A stretch of 64,000 bases of DNA from Tubiluchus corallicola (lineage: Eukaryota; Priapulida; Priapulimorpha; Priapulimorphida; Tubiluchidae). Below, in pieces: positions 12,460-25,220 of the stretch. Made by a program: the position numbers and the translations under genes. Location of the stretch: the NCBI GenBank assembly GCA_030141605.1, contig JAQGDQ010000152.1, positions 186,001 to 250,000 on the forward strand, in the 5' to 3' direction. A model generated the notes under the pieces. It was given only the letters and a program-made list of their open reading frames with translations. It made no database searches and had not been told where the DNA came from. Each line of letters begins with the position of its first letter. Position 1 is the stretch's first letter.

Positions 12460-13228
12460 GAGATTCTTTGTGTTATGAATGGATACTGAAGCGTTGTACG
12501 ATGAAAATTTTCAACTCCCTGTCTTGCAAAATTTTCACTAATATTCACCTGTAAATTACTTTTAGGTTATAATTACTTATCACACCTCTGCGTTTCGTAA
12601 GTGTGTGTTAAGCAGAAGGCTTTGGTCTGAGTCTCGGTGGAGCCGATTTTTTTCAAACTTGTTTATTTAGCACTATTTTCATGCCTTGATATGGTTATTT
12701 CTATACTTCCCAATTGACACTAGTACAAATATTGCTAAATTTAACAGCTTTTTAAATAAAACCTAACGTATGTTAACAGCACACGGTCTTGTTTTAAACA
12801 ACGAAACGCCCCACTTACATATATTATCAAAATAATAGCTTATTTATTTACCATTAATTCGTATGTGCAAATACTGCGTTATACTGCGTATAATAATATA
12901 TGAGTAGACCCATTCATTTTAGTAAATAAAATATAAGAAAATACACGCTAACTACGCCAATATTCTTAGAATACGATACAACAAACACCAGGCCAAGACA
13001 TCTGTTATAAAACAAAAATTTTAACAGTTTACTAAACCACAATTAAATGTAAAAGCATATGCTAATTATTTTTTAATATTTATCTATTACTAAATTTCAC
13101 CAACGAACGTTCGCATTATATCACTGAAAATTCCTTTTTTCTGTAAAGTTCATAAGCTGCTGAATATGTAAAATTATAGCGTGGATAAAGTAAGAATAGC
13201 GTACGAACAACTCACAAACGTTACTTAC

Positions 13229-13300
13229 CTTTCAGAACATCAGGCACAGGTATGGATGATCACCTCACATTTTCATCGTTTTACATTTCACCTTTGACGT
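13229..13300 (-). promoter_or_regulatory. Possible 5' non-coding exon of the ML-domain gene
   Basis: On the minus strand a strong donor, AAAG|GTAAGTAA, ends at 13229. It lies about 770 bp upstream of the signal-peptide exon, where acceptor-like CAG sites occur between 12500 and 12555. This would be an untranslated first exon. Start and use are guesses from splice-site quality. Confidence 0.25.
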
Positions 13301-13649
13301 GAGGGCAGTTCTAAGAGCAGTTGGCACCCCCTCCTGGTACACCTATTGTTTCAGTCAGTAAACTGACACGCCAGTTGAACTTTGGCGTGGAGCAGGTTTC
13401 GTTTAATGGCTGTAAGGGGGAAGTAGGTATTTATAATAATAATAGGAGGCTCGTGCGCATCCGGTTCGCAAATCGCGGCTCCAATTTTCAGGAATTGTAA
13501 CGGGATTTTTACAAATTTTAGTAAAAATTCCGCTTGTTTTGCGCCAGCTTTTTTCTTACTATGATACACTGCTTTACAAACTTACAATCATAAAAAGACA
13601 AACACGGGCATACCAACCGTATAAAGATAAAAATGACATAATTTTATAA

Positions 13650-14085
13650 TTTGGCGCGAAAACTGGCTGAAGTTAAGCAATGCCGAACCTGGCCAGTGAA
13701 TGAATGGATTGCCGTCAAGAAGTGCTTTTAGACACTTTAACCTGTCACACTGGCTCTTGTCATTTACTTCTTTGTAGTTAAGACATCTCTGCTCGATCAC
13801 TTTAGCTAAATTCTGGTCCCATCACGTTACGTTAAGTGACTAAAACTATGGGTTTGTTTTGTCGATACAAAAATTATGCGTCAACTCTAATTACAGTAGA
13901 GTTTCAATCTTGCTTCACGCCTAAATTTTTGGCAAGACCAAATTGTCTATATTTGTACAGACATAACTTAGCTTATAAGTTAATTTCTTCAGTTACGCTC
14001 ATAGCACTGCAATACATTGTTAATTTGTAATTGTATAACTTGTATTTTGTTGCATTGTGCTAAATGGATAAATAAATAAATAAAT
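13650..14085 (+). mobile_element. 5S rRNA-derived SINE candidate
   Basis: From 13670 the sequence AGTTAAGCAATGCCGAACCT, continuing GGCCAGTGAATGAATGGATT, follows the A-box to C-box region of 5S rRNA with matching spacing; even the next CCG and AAGTGCTTTTAG match in position. The 5' part of 5S is missing or decayed. Downstream sequence to 14085 ends in an (ATAA)n tail, as in SINE3-type elements with a 5S head and a LINE-derived tail. I infer that head and tail belong to one element. Confidence 0.5.
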
Positions 14086-14334
14086 ATAAACAGGAACGTA
14101 TTCATGCACCTTGTTATAATGACACAACTTTTCTGCAGTCCCAAAGTAGGTGGTATAAAGATCTTTGAATGTGATAAAAATTTAAAGCAATTTTACACAT
14201 GGGCCTACAGGACGTGCAACTCTAATTCTTCTTGCTTATAAAGATTTATAATATATGCACGCTGTTATATCATAATCATTATAGCAGTATTTTTTCTTGT
14301 TGTAGTATCTCATAAATGGTATTTGTTGCATTTA

Positions 14335-14495
14335 AAAAATTACTTATTTACTTGCTTTCTTACTTATTAACGTACTTACTTGTTTAACTACTTATTTACT
14401 TACTTATTTACTCACGTATTTACATACTTACTTACGTATTTGCCTACTTACTTATTTATTTACTTACGTATTTACCTACTTACTTATTTACTTAC
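14335..14495. repeat. (ACTT)/(ATTT) tetranucleotide-rich tract
   Basis: Imperfect repeats of TTACTTACTTATTTAC over about 150 bp. Confidence 0.85.
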
Positions 14496-14499
14496 AATT

Positions 14500-16084
14500 C
14501 CCAAATCCATCGATCCAAAACAATATAAAACTTTGCAGAATGAATGATACGAAACTGCGAATTCTAAACTACGCAAAACATTTGTTCATAAAATAACTGA
14601 AATTTTTTTACGTTTTATTATTATTATTAATTTCTAAACTATTATTTAAATTCTAATCCACATGAAGCCTTTTTTATACAGTTAGTTATTCGGTAACCTT
14701 GAATCCAGCATTCACCAGCAGAATCTACGTATTGTGTTAATAGTTGTAGCGGGACTAGTTCCTTATCTAGGTGAATCTTCCAACATGAGGCACTGGACCA
14801 TCCGGGGTATCTCAAGATGTGCATATAACGTCATTCAATAATAAAGTTAATACCCACATGACCACGGCAAATAATACCGCCCCGAAGAGCATTGAATCCA
14901 TCCATTGACTGACCAGGCTCACCGTCGCTTAACTTTCATTGAGCCTATACAGGTACACATTAAGTACTCGTCTGTTGGTGTCTCTTTAGTTCCCTACGTA
15001 TGAGTGATCTAAAAAACGACTTGTTCCAAGTTGCATTTGAAAATAATGATATAGCATCATGTAGGTCATCACTTTTGATTTGAAGCACATTTAAACATAG
15101 ACATAAACTGACACTTTTTTTTAAAAATAATCAATTCAGAAACTGTTATGTAATTACAGTTCGGCTCGTGAGATGATGTGCTCATTCGGTATTATCTTGT
15201 CAGTAAAGTTAATTTATGAAAACATTTATGCATTACGTCCGCTGACGAGGGGATGTTTACCCAGACGATTGTTCAACATTCTCTCAAACGATCTCTCAAA
15301 TTACCACCCAGGTTAAACAGTTCGTGTCACTGAACAAAGACAATTCTATTGTCATCACCGATCATGTAATTATCCGTGATTAGTAGGGCAGTACACGTGG
15401 GGGAGACGGTGGGCGGATTTTCACTACTACTCCTAGCGAACTACAGGTAAAAAAAGTACAACGCTTAAACCTAGCAGCAATTGTAAGCTATACTAGCAAT
15501 TTATGTACCTTTTTCTACGTGTATATCACATTAATAGCGAGCCATTATTTGACAGGGTCCTACGATGGTCTGTATACTTTTCCCCGGCCTATAAATTATA
15601 ACTCAATTGACCACGTGGGTTTAGTTTGCCCACCTAATTCGCCATTTCCGATTCGAGTTCTAGGAAATGCGTCTTTCTGCCAGTATTTCTGACATCAAAT
15701 AAATGACCCAGTTACCAACGCAAGGAACACCGCAGCCCGCCCACCCCTTCATTTGAGACCATGCAATGCAAATGAATGTAATTAAGAATTAATGACACAG
15801 GTGACTGACAAAATTGACATCAACACTAGTTAGATCAACATTTTATAAAGATCAGGCATTCGTACACATGAAAAAAAAACATACTCAGATTTTGGTGTTT
15901 ATAAAAAGTGGACGGTATATTATTGCATAATCATTAAAAATGTTGAAAGTTTTGCCTGGAAATCGTGAAAATCATACAGTACAAACGTGTACACACATGA
16001 TGTGCATTATAAAAGCGTGAGCTATTCAACAACAATGAATACATCATCACATTCATATTATTATTATTGTTACGTTAATGTACA
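14500..16084. other. Intergenic, nothing recognised
   Basis: No exon with a compatible splice-site pair, RNA gene or clear repeat was identified on either strand. Confidence 0.4.
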
Positions 16085-16275
16085 AATCATTATTATTGAT
16101 GTTACGAACTCATAATTAATAAAATTTTCATACCAAACTTGAAAGATAGGAACTGTAAAAAAAATTTGGAATATAGCCTGTATCCGAACTGGAAACCTTC
16201 TGCTTAAACTGCAGATGCCTTAACCATTTCGCCACTATATATAGTTCGTCTCTTATAGCTGACCGACCAAATTCA
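16085..16275 (-). mobile_element. tRNA-derived SINE, copy 1
   Basis: On the minus strand the head contains TGGCGAAATGGTTAAGGC (an A box), a 5-bp anticodon-like stem TCTGC/GCAGA, and AGTTCGGATAC (a degenerate B box). The body continues with TTTCAAGTTTGG and ATTATGAGTTC, which also occur in the plus-strand copy at 16378-16573. Confidence 0.6.
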
Positions 16276-16377
16276 GGATATGTAATGGTTCATACTAGAG
16301 TGACTGTAATTAATCATATTGTATTATTTTTTATTAATTTTGAGTCTGAAATTTCCATTGGTAAATTAGAAATGTTG

Positions 16378-16573
16378 GCTTTGATTGACCAGCTATAGGG
16401 GTTGATGTGACCGCTGAGAGTGCCCAAGGCACTTGTAATGTAATCATAAGGTCTGCGGTTCAAATCCAGGTTGTATTAGAATTTTTTCACATTTCTAGAT
16501 TTCCAAGTTTGGAGAGAATTTACTTAGTTGTGAGTTCCTACCATCATTAAGAGCATCACATTATTATCACTAA
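16378..16573 (+). mobile_element. tRNA-derived SINE, copy 2 (head-to-head with copy 1)
   Basis: The head has CAGCTATAGGGG, a degenerate A box and a clear B box, GGTTCAAATCC, followed by TTTCCAAGTTTGG and TTGTGAGTTCC shared with copy 1. The two copies are divergent with about 100 bp between heads. The end at 16573 is cut by the hAT-like element's target site. Confidence 0.6.
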
Positions 16574-17321
16574 CAGGGCTGTGGAGTCAAAGTCGGGGAG
16601 CGGTGGAGTCAGAGTGGGCAGTAAATTTATTGCTATAACGGAGACGGAGTGGTTAAAAATCAATGTTTTGGACAGTGGCGGCTCTTGAATGCAGCACCCT
16701 CTTGTATTCACTCATTATTATCAATAATGTTCAATATACCAGAGCACGTGAGGGAAGTACAATTTGCTTCACAGCTTCCGCAACGTGTTTGGCTGTTGTG
16801 CGCATGCGGCCATGCGCACATGTCTGAGATAAGACGCTGTGCTCTACGTAGAGGCCTACTGTCGCTCACTGTAGTACGTGTTGTTTAAAAGCTGTGTATC
16901 GCGGCATATTCTTGAACTGCGACGATTTAGGCTATTCGTTAGAAAACAATATTTTTGTTTAGGAGTTTATCAAGGTTATGTTTAAATTAGTTTGATCACT
17001 TAGAAATTGAGCATAAGAAATAGCCTAATGATTCACTTAGTAGCGATGAAATGCCAACTTAGCTAAATATTGAGTGCTACAAACTATTATATAAAACCAA
17101 GGAGTTGGAGTTGTGGTCCTAAAATTCTAGGAGTCGGAGTTGAACCTTCTAACATTCTGAGTTGGACCTTGTAAAATTTTTGGAGTTGGACCTAATATTT
17201 TTGGAGTTGGACCTTCTAAAATTTTTGGAGTCAAAGTTGGATCTTTTAAAATTTTAGGAGTCGAAATTGGGTCTTCTAAGAGTCCAAGTCGGGAGTTTAA
17301 TGTACCGACTCCATAGCCCTG
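16574..17321. mobile_element. hAT-like MITE with 8-bp target duplication
   Basis: The ends CAGGGCTGTGGAGTC and, as reverse complement, CAGGGCTATGGAGTCGG are inverted repeats of hAT type. The flanks ATCACTAA and ATCACTAG are an 8-bp duplication with one mismatch. The interior has degenerate repeats of GGAGTTGGACCTTCTAAAAT and no transposase. It was inserted at the 3' end of the plus-strand SINE. Confidence 0.85.
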
Positions 17322-17329
17322 ATCACTAG

Positions 17330-19500
17330 TAAGATTAACACAGGAAACTTGGCAAGTTCTTCAATACGGGAGTCTAAAAGCGACCTGATAAGTAGCTGTT
17401 TACAGAGTATATCCCTGTCAAACCAACATACATGTATTTCATTTAAGAAATGCGTATTCATTAGGTTTTCATTACCACTTGAAATTAGCATTGTTTAAGT
17501 TATGAATACACATAATCCAGATGTGTAACAAATGCAAACCGAAAGCTTCAAATGTTGCAAGAAAACAAAACTTTAACTTGTCCTACAACAAAACCTACAC
17601 TATACAACTTATGTAGCTAAACAATTTTTAAAACTAATGACACCATACATGCAGTAACATGATAAAAAGCGATGTTATGCTTAGTAGCGTTGGCCAAACT
17701 AAATAAACATGAATGTACGGTATAACAAAAACTTAAAACTAGGAAGCCTGTGCATTTAATTTCTATGTTAACTAAAAACATAACATTTGTCAACATTAAC
17801 AAAAGGACTATCAACAATGACCAAACTACAACATAGGTAACCATTAGATTAAACTTAAATGCTCAACTGTGTAAATTGTACTTCAGAAAATTATGTAACA
17901 GAAAGAGTTACAAAAAACAATTTTGATTTAAAACACAATTAAATGCAAAATTTAAAACACAATTAAATGTAACACATTTATGCATTTAATTTTACAGCAC
18001 ACAATGCACAAATTCGATTAACTATGGATAAGTGCTTGCAGGTGTATATATTACAACTGCAGGAATACATCGTCACTCATTATGAAGTAAAAGTTGACTT
18101 GCTATAAACACTGTAAAAATTTAAGTAAGACATTGAGTTATTTGCTATGCACGAATCATGTTTAAATTTTAACAACAGGACACAGCAAATCTGTGATAAT
18201 ATGAGGTATATGAGCAACTTTATCACTATGGCAGCAGTAACAAATAACAGTAAGATTTATTCGTCATCGTCATGCTTAGCTGACGTCTGTAGTCAATGGT
18301 TCAACAAAGGCAGGCAATTTAATCACGTTTGGACGGAATGTCAAAAAAGTGTGTAATTATTACTGTAGCACTTTGTGATAACGCAACTTGATAAATTGAA
18401 TATACAGGTTAACGAACAGCGAGAAGTTATTGGTAAGCGACATTTTACCGCACCTGATAAAATGGCACGTACAGTAGGTGCCGTTAATAGACTCAGTCGC
18501 TTAATTGACTCAAAAGCGCCTGGAACGGGCCGTTCCTATTCAAATGTACATAAAAACTATCGGTAATTAGCTCAAATAACTCTGCATAATCCACTCAAAA
18601 TTTTTCCTTCACATACTTAAAATGAGAAATTTGTATGTGTCCAAAAAACCTTTCAAACTTTTATGTCATCTTTACTTCACTTTTGTGCACTATAATATAT
18701 GTAGAAACAATCATGTTAAGTACCGTTTTGTTTATAAGCAGGTACGTTTATCATGCGCTAATACGATAGTTTAGCGGTTTTTCTTTGAATCTGTTACCCG
18801 CTCGTGCACTGCAATTAACCTCGTTACCCAAAAATTTTCTGGAAGCTAAACATTTAATCACTTGCTTAGCGGTTTACTTTTGAAGCTCTCTGTTAAGGCC
18901 ACATCGCAAATAACTGATGATGAAATCGTCACCATTGCAAGGGGGAGTCAATAACAACCTACAAAGGACGACGAAACCACTAGCAAGGGAACAAGGCACA
19001 CTACCAACTGCACCTCAAGCACGCCAAGTGCTAAACGTTTTACGAGAATACGTGCATCACACAAAAACAGATTTTCAAGACTTTTATAATTATGCGAACT
19101 TACTTTGCAGGAAACGAAGCAGCCTACTTTGAAGGAATTTTTGTAATTATTGCAAATAAACAGACTTGGGTGATTTAGAAAATTATTCTTTTTAATTTAT
19201 TGTTAATTCACTTAAATAAATTAGTATTTTTTAAAACTTTTTAACTGCACAAAGGAATTTAGGCATTACTTCGTTTCTAAAGTTCAATAAAAACCTTTGC
19301 AGTGCATAGTATGCTGATGACTCATACTTCTATACCTGTAATACTACACAAATCTGTTAATAGGTTCACTCGGTTAATTGGGTCAAAACACTTCAGTCCC
19401 AAAATGAGTCTATTAAGCGGCGCCTACTATATCAACCAGTTGAGCAAATGTTCATCTATTTTTGATTTCTTTTACCATAAATACTGCAATGATCTTTGAC
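17330..19500. other. Intergenic, unassigned
   Basis: No exon was recognised. Two segments, 18479-18515 and 19358-19392, share the pattern GTTAATAG..TCA.TCG.TTAATTG..TCAAAA, which hints at an old dispersed repeat. The stretch next to 19720 is probably MAP3K1 3' UTR on the minus strand; a possible AATAAA lies near 19196-19201. Confidence 0.35.
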
Positions 19501-19719
19501 AATGACATAATAACTAACTTGTGTTGAACATTCAAATATTCACTTCACTGCCAGACTTCTTAGCACAAAAGTTCGTTAATGCAAATTTCAAACATGAAGT
19601 TCAAAATTTCACGATGAAAAGTATCCTATTGGTCCCGCAAATCATTTTCCACTTAAATTAGTGAAAAACGTACCGGATAATTAAACTTGACTTCAGCGAA
19701 AAACCGACTGTCTAACTAA

Positions 19720-22700
19720 TCACTGTTGTTTGACTGTTTGCAAGCTTGTCTCTTTCGCTTGATGATGCAAAGCAGGATGTAGTAGCAGCTCTTGAGCAGT
19801 GAATCGCTCTTTGGGACTCAGGTTAAGGCATTTCAGAGCCAAATCCTGCAGAAGTGGAGACATTCCACAAGGAAGTGGAGGTGGACCGTTGGCATTTCCA
19901 ATCTGCAACCAGAAAAAAAATCATATGAATTCAGCAGTATTATAATTTACAGTGATACAATAGTCTACCAACCTGTCAGGTCCAGCACTATGAAATGCGG
20001 GGGTCCCAGTGACACAACGGTCTGCCAAACTGTCAGGTCCAGCACTACGAAATACGGGGTCCCAGTAACACAACGGTCTGCCTAACTGTCAGGTCCAGCA
20101 CTATGAAACGTGGGGGTCCGAGTGACACAACGGTCTACCAAACTGTCAGGGCCAGCACTAGGAAATACGAAGTCCAAGTGACACAACAGTCTACCAAACT
20201 GTCAGGGCCAGCATTATGAAACGCGGGGGTCCCAGTGACAATGGTCTACCAACCTGTCAGGTCCAGCACTAAAAATGTGGGGTATCAGTGACACATCGGT
20301 CTACCAAACTGTCATGTCCGGCACTAGGAAATACGGGGTCCGAGTGACACAACAGTCTACCAAACAGTCAGGGCCAGCACTATGAAACGCGGGGATCCCA
20401 GTGACACAACGGTCTACCAAACTGTTCGGTCCAGCCCTAGGAAATACAAGGTCCAATTAAAACTACCCTACAAAAGCCAAAGCATGTTTCATGCTTTGTG
20501 TATCAGTCAAAAAGCTTGCTCCACCATTGACCATAGTGATATTACCAAAAATTGAAAGCCCATTTGAAAATTTTAATCTTTGGTCATGTAGTGCTCGCCA
20601 ATTACCTTTTCTTAAAAGGGAAAATGTCGACGATAAACTGAAATTACAAAACAAATAAACAAACGATCAGCAAAAAAGCACCAAAACACAGATATACAAG
20701 GACAGACTGAATAATTTCACTGCCTTCACAGTATCAAGAAACTTTGTGCACCCTGGACACTCAGTAATATATCATAGCGTCCTCCGCCCCATTGTGTGGG
20801 TGGGCCAGTATGAACAAATCTGTCTTTAAACCGGGGACCTGCAAACTCTCAGCAGCTTCCTGATAAAAAACTTTCACATAAAACAAGCGTATATTTGAGT
20901 TCAAAATAGTTTGCCAGTGAGTTTGCTTTAAAACTGTCATGAATTTCAAGCTGAAAATAAGAATAATCGAAGCTACGGCAATTCCATGTCAAGTGATACA
21001 ATTCAAAGTGCTGAACTAGACGCTCTTGAAAATGTGTTTTTCCCAAATTTAGCAAACCTGACTGAAATTTAACATAAAAATTCAATAATTTGGTTGATCG
21101 AAATTGATTTGTATGATTGAATATTGAATATGTAAACAACTAGCATAGCAAATGAACTGAATCTACAGCTGCACAAAGCACAATTGCTACAGCGGTGAAC
21201 TTAGAAATCACCAAAAAGTTTACTGATACTGGTATGAACGTGCTATTAGACTGAAAACTGTAGGCACGAGATCAAAAGTTTATATTTAACGACAGTTACG
21301 TAATTAATAAAATAATTATTAAAAATAACTAAAAAATAACTAATAAAACATCTCAATGAACTTGCAAACAAGAAGTGGGGGCAGCATGTTAACAAGAGAC
21401 ACAAGAGAAAAAAACAAGTTCCAGTTTTACTAATGTTTACGTCACAATGAAGTTATACCATTTCAATTCACTTTCACCAAACAGCCAATTAGGAGTAAAG
21501 AACAAACTACTATTCACATTAAATTTATCAGGAATAAAAGCATAAGGCTTCACTGAGAAACTGACTGACCTACTAAACTAACAATGATCTCTCGCAAGCT
21601 CAGGAAATTAGTCTACTGGGCGACCACGAAGAAAACTGCCAGTGTCAATATTTAATTATAAATAATACATGTCATACCTTCCACCAAAGTTGGAAATGGT
21701 TAGAACAACTAGTGGCGCCCCATGGTGGTTCACCGCTGCACATCTCTATTACACAGCAGCCAGTGCTCCAGATGTCACAGCTCCTACCGTAGCTCTCACC
21801 GCGCAAAACCTATCAGGAAAATTTCGTAAAGGATTTAATTCCAACACTTTGGTCAATAATTTACATTTAGCTCAGGCATAAGTTGTTTGTTGGTTGCATT
21901 TTGAAGTTTTACAGCATCCCATTTTTAATATCAGTTTAATTCACAACAGTTTAGTTCCAGGATTTACTCCTGAAATACAAATGAACTCTTTCAAAAAAAA
22001 CTTCCGTCACACATTAATATAACATGTTATTAGTTTTATTGCCATAGTATAGTCAGCATATCACACAAACAAATAATAATCATTATATCAAGCAAATGAT
22101 AACTGATAAAAACTTAAATTTGCACTGAGCAAGACTAACCTATCTGCGACACTGTAGCTGTCACCAAATGCAACATAGTAATAGATTGGTGAATACAGTT
22201 TTACTAGCATAGTGGTGATTACTTATTGTCGTGTATTGACAACAGCGACAACATCAATTCTGGTTTCGATTCATAATAACCATCTCACCTCTGGAGCAGT
22301 GAATGCCCACGTGCCAACCGTCTGCTTTTCAAACTCCCGTGACTGTGTAACAGTAGCCATTAGATGGGCGGCCACTCCAAAATCACCAATCTTTAAAACA
22401 TGCCCGGTACTATCGACCAATAAATTTGCACCTGCCACATAAAAAAACAGGAGGGTAAAGAAGCTTTTTGACCTAGAAAAACATTAAAAATGCAAAGAAT
22501 TGACAAAACACTTAACATGCACGTCATTACACAAAAACAAAGAATCACAATTACTCTTACCCTTTAAATCTCTGTGCAAGAGCTGATTATCATGCAGGTA
22601 AGCAAGACCCAAGAGAATTTGCTGAGTGTAGTTATAGATAACGGTCTCAGTAAAAGGCCCATATTCAGCCAATAAACAAGCCACAGAGCCACCTAGCGAA

Positions 22701-25220
22701 GACAAAATCAATGAAAGCTGCAGATTTTTTTAATTCAACGCAGCCAAAAATTATACAGAAAAACATGAAAAACAGATATATCACTTTTACAAAAGTTAAA
22801 GAAATACAGTTTTTGAAATGCTCTAATTGTTGTTGTGCAATGTGAACCATTATTCAGTATATGTTACAGACTTACAACATCACACATAGACAGTACAATG
22901 TTTGCACTATTAGTTATAACAAATTTACTACATATGGAATTAAAAAAAAATCATATTACATGCCTCAGGTACTAACTATTTTGCTTAGCATGTTGCAACA
23001 GTGAAAGTGATCTTTTCACTACACAATAAGGTTAGGAATCATTTCAGATATGAAAACAATCTATATTCAAAGAGCAGGCTAACGTAAAAGGGATTCAAAA
23101 TCAAAAAACAAGGCTGTGCAGTTAGACAACTGGCGGTTTCTAGTAATGTAAAATATTAATGTAATTACAAAATTACAATACTTTCAAGTGGTAGTATAAA
23201 ATCATTATTATATTTGTTACAATTTCAATATGTACATTTCAGTCACTTGACTATTAGTATGATTGCGACATCTAGGTTTGTATCATCAGATATTTTATTA
23301 CTAATATTACTACTAGAGCATTTCTGGCATGAAAATACAGAAGAGTTATTTAGGCCACCATACTGAATTATGATGTGGCACCATCTATGGCCAAATTTAC
23401 TAAACAAAGACACTTAATCAAAGTTTTAATATTTTACCTGCCATCCACTCCACAAACAGATTCACGTGAGACAAGTGTTGCGTTGCACCGAGAATGCGCA
23501 CCACGTGAGGGTGCTGCAGTTGCACCATAGTTTTCACTTCAAACTGTATGGCATTAACAGCTTTCTCTTGTTCATGAGCAGAATCCCGAGAAAAAGATAG
23601 CTGAAGCAGGAATTATAAAGAGTTAAAATAGACTACACTAATTATGTTATACATGTTTCAAATGAAAGTGAATTTACTCTGTCAGACAGATCAATGATCT
23701 CAGAACAGATATTAGTTGCAGTTTCTTTTTAGTAATTCATCTTTGAATTGAACCACTTTCTTATAATGGAGGAAATTTTTTAGCATTTAGTTGTGGAATA
23801 GGCAAGCCGCTCAGCTAGTAGTGGTTCGACAGCTTGGGAAGGATAGGCTTGCGCCAACAGTAATGGCAATTATATCATAAAATTCTGAACTTTGCCTCTG
23901 ACATCTTTTCAATATTTTTATCCACGGTACAGCTGTAAGGAGTTTCACTTTCACTGGAGCAGCAGGTTTGAGGCAGGGATGAGAATGACAAATTGCAAAA
24001 AACTCTGAAACAGGCCGGGGGTTTGGGGGCCGCATAGGCCCCCATGGGGGTTCAAGGGGGCGAAGCAACAAATAGCAATTTTGTGACCATAGAGAGCCTC
24101 TAGGTGGACTTAAAATATCAATTACCTTGTTTCATGCATAATTTAAAATATCCAACTATCAAGGATACATGATACCTAATTTTCTCAAAAATGTCTAAAT
24201 ACTGGCCGCTATAGAGATATACACGTGGTTACACTGTGAAATAATGTACTGGGTCCGTAAAAATTTTCTCAACGAATTTGCGTGATTTACAAAAATGGCA
24301 CTACTGGTCTTCCGAAAACTCGGAATTCCTGGTTTGAGGTAGAAGATTTTGAAGTCAGAAAAGTGCTAATTTGGGAAGTTTTTCAACCATTGCTAGGCAA
24401 CTGCCGACACCATGGCAACCAAGCTTTTACTGGACGACTAGAGCATAGACCTCACATGCTGTGAAAGTCTGGTTGGAAATGTTTTAGCTATCCAAAATGT
24501 GAAAGTCATGCTTTGAAGTTGTAGATCACTCACTTTGTTATGATGAGTTTAGGCACAGAAGTATGAACAAGAATGACAAATCTATAATACATATTTGCAC
24601 GACGTAAAACAGAAAAGTGCTTATTAAACTACAGACATGAGAGTAGAATGTCCTGCACTGAACACTGAGAGTTAGAGTGAGAGTAACATGAGTAGCACGA
24701 CTGCTGCACTGCACTGAGAGTGAGAGTGACTAGAAAGTAAAACCAGTCAGTATATATAGGTATAGGTGTCCTATGCAGACTTGTACAGGCTTCACAAAAA
24801 CCATTACTTTAAAATAGGGAGAGATCCAGTGAATGCACCGTACAATTATACTGGGGGTAAGTAGCTGGGAGAAGGTAACAGGATTAGTTCATAGATGGCA
24901 GCACCTAATTAAAATGTACAATTACAACTTCCACACAAAACATAAGAGTCAACTGACAGACGTAAATACAGACAAACAGGCGCGAATGAGAATTTGGATC
25001 AAATAAGTTGAGACATCATACAAAAATGAAAATTTATCCAAGGGAAGAAATACTGAACACGAAATTTAGAAAAAAAATGCACCCGTTTAACAGCCATGAG
25101 CATTCCCGTCCGAACATCTCTAGCCTTGTAACAACTGCTGTACGATCCGGTTCCTAATCGAACACCTCTCATCCAGTGTACTCCCTCCATGTATGAAATA
25201 GTACAGTCACAATCATCGTG
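19720..25220 (-). CDS. MAP3K1: Kinase-domain exons of MAP3K1 (6 exons)
   Basis: The exon at 25220-25083 carries the glycine loop [17 protein letters not shown] and the VAIK-like Lys in MAVKR. The exon at 23600-23438 carries helix C to the hinge (LFVEWMAG). The exon at 22692-22561 carries the catalytic loop HRDLK, with the codon after K split across the intron. The exon at 22431-22289 carries DFG and ends at APE. The exon at 21809-21678 carries [15 protein letters not shown]. The exon at 19902-19720 carries the C-lobe helices and stop. All catalytic residues expected of an active kinase are present. The donor of the 25083 exon is a weak GTGCAT. Confidence 0.92.

Noticed and set aside
19960-20460. 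Third splice-junction array, in the last MAP3K1 intron
   Set aside because: The 56-bp units lie near the acceptor but contain no exon sequence or splice motif in either sense.
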